DNA from: Synergistaceae bacterium UBA6101
GTDB taxonomy: Bacteria > Synergistota > Synergistia > Synergistales > Synergistaceae
Direction of reading: 5' to 3'
NCBI GenBank assembly: GCA_002428495.1
Contig: DIWR01000025.1
Span: 1 to 64,000 of the forward strand
Length of the DNA stretch: 64,000 nucleotides
In this document: piece by piece, positions 35,542-42,854 of the stretch
Numbering within the stretch: the first letter of the stretch is position 1
Layout: every line of letters starts with the position of its first letter
Program-made: the position numbers and the translations under genes
Notes under the pieces: model-generated
What the model saw: the letters and a program-made list of their open reading frames with translations, nothing else
Databases searched by the model: none
What the model was told of the DNA's origin: nothing

Positions 35542-36710
35542 AGATAGTCTTTTGTTATAGGTACATCGTTGGTTATACCTTTTGAGAAAAGTATCTGGTG
35601 CAGGTCTACTATGCCGTTGCTGAAACCTGCGGCGCATCCGCACAGATAGAGCTCCCACATTTTGGCGAATTTTTCACCGAACATGGGTTTTATCCTGTTT
35701 ACCTGTCTCTCGAAAGAATCGTACCAGCACAACAGGGTCTTAACATAATGGCGTCTTAAACTTTCAACGTCAAGAATGTAAAAATTTCTGTCGCCTGCCA
35801 TGTTTACTATCTCACGCAGGCTCGGTATGACCCCGCCCGGGAATATATATTTTTTCATCCATGGGTTGCCCGGATATTCACCAAGGGAGCTTATATAGTG
35901 CAGAAGTGTCAGTCCTTTCTCCTTCAGTACTGTATTTATATTGTCCATGAAAAGCGGGTAATTATCGCGTCCCACGTGTTCGAGCATTCCCACGCTTACG
36001 ATGCGGTCGAACATTAATCCTGATTTTGAAAGTTCCCGGTAGTCCATCAGGCGCACATGCGCTTTGTCGTTCAGTCCTTTTTTTGCAAAAAGATCGCTGC
36101 ACCATTTGTACTGTTCTTCGCTCAGTGTTATGCCTGTACAGTCAGCACTGTATTCTGCGGCTGCGTCCGCAATCAGTGAACCCCAGCCGCAGCCTATGTC
36201 AAGCAGTGCCATACCCGGCTTAAGATTCAGCTTTTTTAGTATATAGCGGTTCTTGTCCTTCTGGGCTTTGTCAATCGTGTTAAAATCCTTTTCAAAATAC
36301 GCGCACGAATAGCTCATTGTATTCCCAAGCCACAGATTGTAAAAATCATTGCCTAGATCGTAATGGGAACACACTTCGCATTTCTGGTTTGCCGCGTCGG
36401 TGGATGTATATAGCAGTTTTTTAAGCAGGACTTCATCGGAATTGAACATGCCTGCAAATTTAAACAGATAATCCAGGACTTTAAAGAGGTTTCCCTCTAT
36501 TTCAAGGGTTCCGTTCATATAGGCTTCTCCGAACGCCAGAGTGCTGCTTTCGATTATCTTGGAAATTGCTATAGGTTTTTTAAAAATAATTCTGAATTTT
36601 GGGAACCCGTCACCTACGACAAACGATTCACCTGTGCTGATAACAACTTCGAACGGAACTCCTTCAAATTGCTTAAAATATTTCTTTGCCAGCAATAACA
36701 CGGGCTTCAC
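35529..36710 (-). CDS. cfa: Cyclopropane-fatty-acyl-phospholipid synthase
   Basis: 393 residues with the CFA synthase layout. The N-terminal lipid-binding region contains FGEAYMNGTLEIEGNLF. YDLGNDFYNLWLGNTMSYSCAYF is the family hallmark. The SAM-binding loop LLDIGCGWGSL follows, then VGMLEHVGRDNYPLFM and the C-terminal FERQVNRIKPMFGEKFAKMWELYL segment. It adds a methylene bridge from S-adenosylmethionine to unsaturated acyl chains in the membrane. GTG 36710 is chosen because AAGGAGG lies nine bases upstream. It stands alone between IS copies. Confidence 0.92.
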   Translation of the reverse strand: MKPVLLLAKKYFKQFEGVPFEVVISTGESFVVGDGFPKFRIIFKKPIAISKIIESSTLAFGEAYMNGTLEIEGNLFKVLDYLFKFAGMFNSDEVLLKKLLYTSTDAANQKCEVCSHYDLGNDFYNLWLGNTMSYSCAYFEKDFNTIDKAQKDKNRYILKKLNLKPGMALLDIGCGWGSLIADAAAEYSADCTGITLSEEQYKWCSDLFAKKGLNDKAHVRLMDYRELSKSGLMFDRIVSVGMLEHVGRDNYPLFMDNINTVLKEKGLTLLHYISSLGEYPGNPWMKKYIFPGGVIPSLREIVNMAGDRNFYILDVESLRRHYVKTLLCWYDSFERQVNRIKPMFGEKFAKMWELYLCGCAAGFSNGIVDLHQILFSKGITNDVPITKDYLYQN

Positions 36711-37076
36711 TGCGCTCGACCTCCTTCGCCTCAGCTTAAACCGGTTTATTATGTATGGTCGGGGGACTGGAATGTATGAACAGCGGTCTTCTGAGCTAAG
36801 TATGAGCTACTTCTTACATTATAGTACAAAACGACTGCCTTCGCGTGGGGGATACCGAACCATGGCTTCAAATTCATTGACTGTTGTAATGGTATACTTT
36901 TTTATTGAAGTTTTTGGAGAAATAATTAGTGCTTTATTAAAATCTTTAGTATAATCCTACCAATCAATTACAGTCAGGTTCAGTATTTTCTGTACGGACC
37001 TTATCTTTTTTCCCATGCGGCCGAAGAATGGAATATGTGCAGCCTTTGTCTTTCGATTTCAACAAGGAGACCGTCA
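36711..37076. other. Divergent intergenic region (cfa / prepilin)
   Basis: Nothing coding is supported. A TATAAT at 36950-36955 could serve the prepilin gene, without a good -35. No repeat is seen. Confidence 0.35.
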
Positions 37077-37685
37077 ATGACCAAACAAACATTTCATAAG
37101 AAAGCATTTACTCTTGTCGAGGTACTGATCGCCATTATCATCATTGGGATCCTTGCGGGAGCATTTCTAATTACGATGGAAAACGTGCGAGCCAAGGCGG
37201 AAGCCACCAAAGTTGTAAGCGATTTGCGCAACCTGAAATCCGCCGCAATTGTCTACTGCATGAACAGGGGCGGGGTTCCTGAAACGAGGGGAACTGCCGG
37301 CTGGTCTTTATTGAGCGTAACTGTTCTCCAACCCTATGTTGATGTGGATCTTTCCAAATACAAGTTGTCGGGAATCAATTCAGAAGGAATCACAATCAGT
37401 TCTTACGATTCCAACGTTCAGAAGGGATACTGTCTTTATATTATGGGTCCTGGCAGCGGCGGCTATTCCTCAAAAATCGGGAAACTTCTCTTCGTTGCCG
37501 TTTGGGTTGGAGACAAGTCGATCAAGACCAAACAGGCACTGGAATCAATGGCCCAAAGCGTACCGCTGTTCAGCAGCAGTTATACGGAGTATATTGGTCA
37601 GCAGCAGACTGGTCCCGTTCCTTACTACGAGGCAGATGCTACGGACAATGTCGATAAAAACCTGATCGTAATCAGGGTTTATTAA
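37077..37685 (+). CDS. Type IV prepilin-like / pseudopilin protein
   Basis: 202 residues from ATG 37077 (AAGGAG site). Class III leader MTKQTFHKKA is followed by FTLVEVLIAIIIIGILAGAF, with Glu at +5 of the mature protein and a hydrophobic helix as required for prepilin peptidase processing and N-methylation. The soluble part (60-202) has no recognised domain and ends with a DKNLIVIRVY strand. No assembly ATPase, PilC or peptidase gene is near, so it depends on machinery elsewhere. It may be a minor pilin, pseudopilin or competence pilin. Confidence 0.82.
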   Translation: MTKQTFHKKAFTLVEVLIAIIIIGILAGAFLITMENVRAKAEATKVVSDLRNLKSAAIVYCMNRGGVPETRGTAGWSLLSVTVLQPYVDVDLSKYKLSGINSEGITISSYDSNVQKGYCLYIMGPGSGGYSSKIGKLLFVAVWVGDKSIKTKQALESMAQSVPLFSSSYTEYIGQQQTGPVPYYEADATDNVDKNLIVIRVY

Positions 37686-37755
37686 AAATGCCTGCCCAAT
37701 CTGTTCTCAGCCAAAATCCAACTTGGGACATGAACGGATCTGCCCCTTATAGATT

Positions 37756-38069
37756 AGTCGTTGCTGAAAAACAGCGTAAAGATCAAATAAATCCTAATTG
37801 CAATGCCTGATTTTTGTCGTTCAGCTTCAAATGGGCGAAAATCAGACTTGTTATTAATTGAGACAAAAAAGCTCTGAGCAATTTCAGCAGCTTTTTCAGA
37901 TTGAAGCCACAGGATGCCATCAGGGCATTTATTTCATCCCCGATCCTGCCTTTTAGGTAGTTCCTTGCCATACCATGGTCTTCTTTCAGATGTCCTATTA
38001 CTGGTTCTATAGCATTTCTTCGTTTGAGTCCTTTGTATGTTCTTGTCCCAAGTATCCAATTGCCTTTCA
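37756..38069 (-). mobile_element. Inverted, internally deleted IS5-family copy
   Basis: It starts with the element's right inverted repeat (AGTCGTTGCTGAAAAACAG at 37756) and encodes the last ~95 transposase residues on the minus strand. RTYKG is joined directly to LKRRNAIEPV. Compared with the intact copy, 183 bases (61 codons; equivalent to 34751-34933) are missing in frame, between near-direct AAAGG repeats. Homology ends at about 38069, next to the stop of the GGDEF gene. One substitution (EDHGMA for EDRGMA) shows it is not a fresh copy. Confidence 0.85.
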
Positions 38070-38090
38070 AATATGGGTTCTGTGCTGGTT

Positions 38091-39575
38091 TCAGCTCCGA
38101 CGTTTTTTCATTTTGTCTTCGTACATTAAAAAATCTGCTTTTTTCATAAGATCTTCAATGGTCTCGTTTTCGTTATTGCTGATCGCATAGCCGATGGAAA
38201 CGCTTAATTCCAGATGTTTATCAATCAATTTTTCATTATGCACGTTAATTTGGTCAAGGATCCTCTGCCTTACCGTTTTTGCCATTTTTTCATCGGCATC
38301 ATATAAAACGGCAGTAAATTCATCTCCACCTATCCTGGCTGCAATATCCGTTTCCCTAAAGCACTGTTTTAGAACATCAGCAAAGCTGTTTATCAGTATA
38401 TCTCCGGCAGCATGTCCTAAATTATCATTAACATATTTTAGTCTGTCGATATCAAACATAAATACAATCGTTTTATCATCCTTTGCTTCATTAGACAATA
38501 ATTGGTTTATGTAGGTCCGGTTGTACAAGCCTGTCATCGGATCGTGAAAACTCAGATACTTCAGTTCTCTTTCTGATTCCACGATTACTTCATACTGCTC
38601 GTTATTATGAAGAATAAGGCCTAAAAGCCTGGTGATGGAAAGTGCAAGGTTCAGGTATCTGTCAATGTATTGGGGAAACAAAAAGCCGCTGACATCTATT
38701 ATTCCGTAAAGGGTACTGTTCCATGAAACTTTGATGCAGAACCTGTTTTCGTTTTTCAACAGTATAAAATTCTCATCTTTTGATTTGAACTCGTATAATT
38801 CAGCCGGTATAGACTCTGAATTTTCACTCCAAAAATGAAATTCCTGAGCACCAAAAACCATCATGAAGAGATCTTTGACTCTGCCGATCACATCTCTTTT
38901 ATTTGTGTAGGAGGATACTTTACCCATCATGTCAAAAACAGCAGAGTAGTCTGCGCATTGGGCCCTAAGTTCATTAATTGCCTTGGTATTCTTTACATTA
39001 CACAAATGGAGGCGCCACTCACATACCCTGCTTTTTAAGATGAGGCGGATAGTTTCAAGTTGCACAGGGACAATTAAATAGGGAATTCCCAGAGAAGAAG
39101 ATATTTCCCGTAATATGTTTTCAGCCTTGTCATCAATTTTTGAATCGAGGAAAACTATTTTTTTAGTTGTTTCCTTAAAGAACCTTCTTGCAGTATTTTT
39201 GTCAAAGCCCATAGAAGCAATATGGCTTTCCCACTTTTGCAGCCATCCTGTGCTTACGATATAACTGCCCTGTGACGTTAGATGGTCCAGAAACTCGTCG
39301 CACGTCAAATGAGTAAAACAGTAGTTGCCGCTGACGTTTTCAATAGGGCTGCCTTTTTCAATGAGCTTTAAGGCATCACATGGCTTGCTGCAAATCAGAA
39401 GGCTTCGCTCCGTATCAGCTTGATCAAATATTTCTTTTGCTTCGGCTTTTCTGCCTTTTTGATCACATAAAGTTGGGAATGCGATAAGCTCTATGTCCTC
39501 GATCCCCTCTCTTTTTATAGCCTCTTCATAATCAGGATAAAAATTTTCGCAAACAAAAACCTTCAGTTTTTTCAT
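38091..39575 (-). CDS. DUF1638-like / GGDEF fusion (putative diguanylate cyclase)
   Basis: 494 residues. Residues ~1-195 resemble DUF1638, a family usually encoded beside corrinoid methyltransferases (SYIVSTGWLQKWESH, FFKETTKKIVFLDS and the C-rich CSKPCD). A ~130-residue GAF-like linker follows. The C-terminal GGDEF domain (about 335-490) has the full RIGGDEFTAVLY motif, an RxxD inhibitory site (RETD) and LSVSIGYA. It begins next to the methyltransferase stop (39576), so the genes are cotranscribed in the order B12 protein, methyltransferase, this gene. It may link methyl-group metabolism to c-di-GMP. Domain identification of the N-terminus is from remembered family pattern. Confidence 0.72.
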   Translation of the reverse strand: MKKLKVFVCENFYPDYEEAIKREGIEDIELIAFPTLCDQKGRKAEAKEIFDQADTERSLLICSKPCDALKLIEKGSPIENVSGNYCFTHLTCDEFLDHLTSQGSYIVSTGWLQKWESHIASMGFDKNTARRFFKETTKKIVFLDSKIDDKAENILREISSSLGIPYLIVPVQLETIRLILKSRVCEWRLHLCNVKNTKAINELRAQCADYSAVFDMMGKVSSYTNKRDVIGRVKDLFMMVFGAQEFHFWSENSESIPAELYEFKSKDENFILLKNENRFCIKVSWNSTLYGIIDVSGFLFPQYIDRYLNLALSITRLLGLILHNNEQYEVIVESERELKYLSFHDPMTGLYNRTYINQLLSNEAKDDKTIVFMFDIDRLKYVNDNLGHAAGDILINSFADVLKQCFRETDIAARIGGDEFTAVLYDADEKMAKTVRQRILDQINVHNEKLIDKHLELSVSIGYAISNNENETIEDLMKKADFLMYEDKMKKRRS

Positions 39576-40610
39576 TTAGTCTTCCGCCCGGATAGGATAA
39601 CTGCCATACTCTTTGACCGTTTCGGAAATTTCCAATAAAACATCTTCCGGTACCTGCCAGGGGATCTCGCCGTGATTGTCAGAGAGGATAAAACCCCCTC
39701 CCACAGCAGCTTCCCGGATGAGTTTCCTGACTTCTTTCCCTGTTTTTTTCTTATCCCAATTTACCATGTCAATGCCATTTAAATTACCAAGCAGGCTAAT
39801 TTTGCCAGAAGCGAGTTTTTTTATTGCTTTTATGTCATCTTTTCCGCTGAACCCAATTACAGCTGACCCTGTCGCAACTATGTCATCCAATACAGGCAAA
39901 CTGATGCCGGAAGCAAGATGTGTCGCAGTTGCTCCTTTTATTTGGCTGATAGTCCTTTGTGCTGTCTTATGTCCGGTTTCCAGGTATTTTGATCTTTCAA
40001 TGATCGTTGGAGAGGCCAAAGGATCAAAATAGCAGATAGCAGTGGCACCTGCTTCGAGCTGGGCATTTGCCCATGAGACACAGAATTCCTCATTGATTTT
40101 CATTAAAAGGTCAAATTCATCTTTTCTGAAGTAGAGCAGATCCAGATACTTTTCAAACCCCATCTGCATGATCGGCAAGGAAAAGGGTGACATTACTGTG
40201 CCAATGATCGGGACTTCGTCTCCGACAGATCTTTTCAAAATACTTGTTGCTTCCAAAACCCTTTGCAGTGGCTTGGAATCATTTATTTTGGGCGGTGTGA
40301 TATTTTTTATTTGCCCGAGACTCTTTATAAAAGGCTCGCCGGAATTTGGAGGACCATCTTGTATGAAGACAACTTCTCCGCCAAAAGACTCTATTTCAAC
40401 AGCTGCATAAAAAAAGGTGTAAATACAGTCGTTGCTGTATTTTTCCCTCATTCGCAGCTGAGACTCTGCAACATATTGCGGTTTCGAAAAATATTCCCTG
40501 ATAGGGATCCCCGACTCTTTAGCGCCATAATGGGATAGCAGATGGAAAACAGGTACGCGGTCGGGTTCTTTATGGCTTAGGGCCGTCATTACACGTTCCA
40601 TTGAGTTCAT
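39576..40610 (-). CDS. Uroporphyrinogen decarboxylase-like corrinoid methyltransferase (MtaA/CmuA type)
   Basis: 344 residues of the UroD superfamily: RVMTALSHKEPDRVPVF at the start, then FSLPIMQMGFEKYLDLLY, GATAICYFDPLASPTII, and GGGFILSDNHGEIPW near the end. MtaA-type enzymes use zinc held by H-x-C...C to pass methyl groups between corrinoid protein and thiol. Here the first motif reads T-H-L-A (His ~231, Ala for the first Cys) and the last reads S-D-N-H-G-E-I (His ~313 for the second Cys). It is probably a methyltransferase acting with the B12 protein three bases upstream. The acceptor or donor is unknown. Confidence 0.8.
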   Translation of the reverse strand: MNSMERVMTALSHKEPDRVPVFHLLSHYGAKESGIPIREYFSKPQYVAESQLRMREKYSNDCIYTFFYAAVEIESFGGEVVFIQDGPPNSGEPFIKSLGQIKNITPPKINDSKPLQRVLEATSILKRSVGDEVPIIGTVMSPFSLPIMQMGFEKYLDLLYFRKDEFDLLMKINEEFCVSWANAQLEAGATAICYFDPLASPTIIERSKYLETGHKTAQRTISQIKGATATHLASGISLPVLDDIVATGSAVIGFSGKDDIKAIKKLASGKISLLGNLNGIDMVNWDKKKTGKEVRKLIREAAVGGGFILSDNHGEIPWQVPEDVLLEISETVKEYGSYPIRAED

Positions 40611-40612
40611 GT

Positions 40613-41260
40613 CTATAGTTCTCCTTCCGTGAGACGTCCAATAATTTTTGTCACTTCTGTCCCGTTTTTCCCGTCAGCGTATGCATCGACTTTTTGCCAT
40701 AAACCTTCATCCAGTCTGAATGGGGCTCCGCCCACAATAACTTTGGCAGAGGAGCCCTTTTTCCGGAGGTTTTCAACAACATTTTTTACTTTCAAGGCTG
40801 CAGGAAGCATCAATGTTGATATAAGGAGGATCTCAATATCCTCATTAATGGTCTTTTCGACAATTTCGTCCGCGCTCAAACCCTGCCCAAAATCAAAGAG
40901 ATCATATCCTCCGGCTCTTAAGACTGAATAGACGATCCGTTTGCCCAATGCATGATGATCCTGTAAGACAGCAATGGCCATTTTAGGTTTCGTTTTGTAT
41001 GATGTTTGGCATTTTGGTACGTATTGTTCTATCAGATCTTCGCAGATAACTCCGCTCATATATACCTGAGATAAGGACAGCCGGCCATCCTCCCAACCCA
41101 GGCCTATCCTTTCCAATGCTCCCATGGTCAAATGTTCCAGCATTTCAAAGTTTCCATTTTTAGCAAATATGCTTTCGATTATTTCTGTTGCTCTGATCCG
41201 GTCGATTTGAAGCAAAGCTGCCTCGAAATCTTCGATCGGCAAGTTTAATGCTGTCACCAT
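40613..41260 (-). CDS. Methyltransferase cognate corrinoid protein
   Basis: 215 residues from ATG 41260 (GGAGGAATAT); the open frame further upstream translates the repeat region and is discarded. A helical cap (about 1-88) precedes a cobalamin-binding Rossmann domain with DHHALGKRIV (D-x-H-x-x-G, the lower-ligand His), LLISTLML (SxL) and VIVGGAPF (GG). It is the methyl carrier of a corrinoid methyl-transfer system; it pairs with the adjacent MtaA-like enzyme. The substrate-specific methyltransferase (MtaB/MtbB/MttB type) is not in the window. Confidence 0.88.
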   Translation of the reverse strand: MVTALNLPIEDFEAALLQIDRIRATEIIESIFAKNGNFEMLEHLTMGALERIGLGWEDGRLSLSQVYMSGVICEDLIEQYVPKCQTSYKTKPKMAIAVLQDHHALGKRIVYSVLRAGGYDLFDFGQGLSADEIVEKTINEDIEILLISTLMLPAALKVKNVVENLRKKGSSAKVIVGGAPFRLDEGLWQKVDAYADGKNGTEVTKIIGRLTEGEL

Positions 41261-41296
41261 ATATTCCTCCTTTTCCAGTTCAAAAGATGGAGAAGA

Positions 41297-41742
41297 CCGG
41301 CAAGCAATTGGCAAGCGTGGGCAAGCAATTGGCAAGCAGTTGTGAAACCTTAAATACTTTAACCCATATCGTCCCGGATCCAGTATCTCATCCCCGTCTT
41401 CCCGGTATGCAGCCGAGCCGGGATCCAAGTCTGGCCCCCACTCCCCGTCTTCCCCGAGCGATTGTATCGGGGATCCAGTGTCTTTAGATTTAGGCAGTGA
41501 CTGATTCTGCAACCATAAAACCCAAGCCGCTGTTCCGGCATCTCAAAGCGCATTCGAAATGGTTCGAGCAATAAGGTAAATTTAAAAAGTTTTCCTGACG
41601 GAAAACAGTGCTCTCCCGACAACCCCATACCGGAATGACGATGGTGAACGAATTCGGGAACGACGGTGATTTTAGTTCTTAGCATTAATTTTTTTACAAT
41701 TGCTTGCCAATGTTTGCCTATCGCTTGCCAATTGCTTGCCGG
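41297..41742. repeat. Non-coding element bounded by 21-bp perfect inverted repeats
   Basis: CCGGCAAGCAATTGGCAAGCG (41297-41317) and its exact reverse complement (41722-41742) enclose about 400 bases. Inside each end the GCAAGCAATTG unit recurs imperfectly (41321-41340 and 41697-41719). The centre holds GGGGATCCAGT-type and TACCGGAATGACG-type segments like the dispersed intergenic repeats of many bacteria. The whole stretch 41261-41840 has no gene. It may be a MITE-like or REP-composite element, or structured RNA. Confidence 0.6.
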
Positions 41743-41840
41743 CCCTTTATCCGCCCCTACTACCGCTTAGCGACGGCTCAGCAATTGCTTAGCAATGCCT
41801 TGGGCGCAAATTCCCCGTCGGCGTTCTTCCGGCAGCTTAT

Positions 41841-42194
41841 CTATTTCCCCTTCAAGGGCAGCGGAAAGACTACGACAAGCAGCATTTTGAATTTTTCCTG
41901 CGCGAAGACTGCATGGGGTTTTCCGGCAGGCATGAGGATGCTTTCTCCTTTGTGAAGGACAAAGGCTGTTCCGTCTATGGTTATTCTGCCTTCCCCATCG
42001 AGTACAGTTATCAGCGCGTCACCATGTGAGGAATGTGAGCTTATTTCCTCCCCCTTGTCAAATGCGAATATCGTCAGGCTCTGGGCATCGTTTTGTGAAA
42101 TAGTCCTGCTGACTACCTGACCGGGGAGGTATTCCACCTGATCTGCAAGCGTAAAAATTTCTTTCGCAGGTATGTTTTTGATATATCTGACCAT
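41841..42194 (-). CDS. Small cupin-domain protein
   Basis: 117 residues, a single cupin_2 barrel. The first metal motif is in ISSHSSHGDALITVLDGEG (two His), the second in LMPAGKPHAVFA (His). It probably binds a divalent metal. GGGAG precedes ATG 42194. It stands alone, and single-domain cupins of this size have varied or unknown functions, so no substrate is assigned. Confidence 0.8.
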   Translation of the reverse strand: MVRYIKNIPAKEIFTLADQVEYLPGQVVSRTISQNDAQSLTIFAFDKGEEISSHSSHGDALITVLDGEGRITIDGTAFVLHKGESILMPAGKPHAVFAQEKFKMLLVVVFPLPLKGK

Positions 42195-42392
42195 TTATCT
42201 CACTCCCTGTGATTGTTTAGTCATTACATGTTATTTGGGTGAATAACTTTACCTTTACATAATTATATCCTCATACCAGCTTTAATCATATGTCTTATTT
42301 TACTGACTGAAAATTAGGTATGGAATTTATTTCAGAGATGTGATAATCTTCGCAAACGGAGATGGTATTGTTTGTATAGATTCAGTAATATT

Positions 42393-42749
42393 ATGAAAAA
42401 GTACGCATATATCCTTCTGACGTCTCTGATCATTTTCGAGATGGCTGTTTGTGTGTTGTCCGGACATAATATCCGGTCCAGCCTTGGTCCGAGCTCCGCA
42501 AAAATTATGATGAGCAGCATCGAAACATCTGCTGCCGCAGTAAACCCGACACATAGGCAGACACTTTCAAGGTTTTACAGATCCATGAAGTCTCTTTTTA
42601 ACGCGAACCAGTCATTTTATACATTAAAAAGAGATCTGTTCGACCATTCCTCATTTCGTACCTTACCCAACATTCTTGATAAAGGCAACCTTACCGCGGA
42701 GAGGGAACACCTCTTTCTGCCTGTTTTGGATCTTGTTCTTCTGATTTAG
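42393..42749 (+). CDS. Small exported hypothetical protein
   Basis: 118 residues from ATG 42393 (MKKYAYILLTSLIIFEMAVCVLSG), with a signal peptide or membrane anchor. The rest is Ser/Arg-rich with no recognised motif, and the hydrophobic C-terminus ends LPVLDLVLLI. The start has no strong ribosome site; TTG 42372 is an alternative. Coding status is moderately likely. Confidence 0.4.
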   Translation: MKKYAYILLTSLIIFEMAVCVLSGHNIRSSLGPSSAKIMMSSIETSAAAVNPTHRQTLSRFYRSMKSLFNANQSFYTLKRDLFDHSSFRTLPNILDKGNLTAEREHLFLPVLDLVLLI

Positions 42750-42854
42750 ACCGAATTCTCCTTTTTAAGCTTTCAAAACTTCAGATAAGTTTCAAACGTC
42801 AGAGCTGTCTTGCACAGCTCTTGTTCTGACAGGAAAGTTAGGGGGAAACAACTG

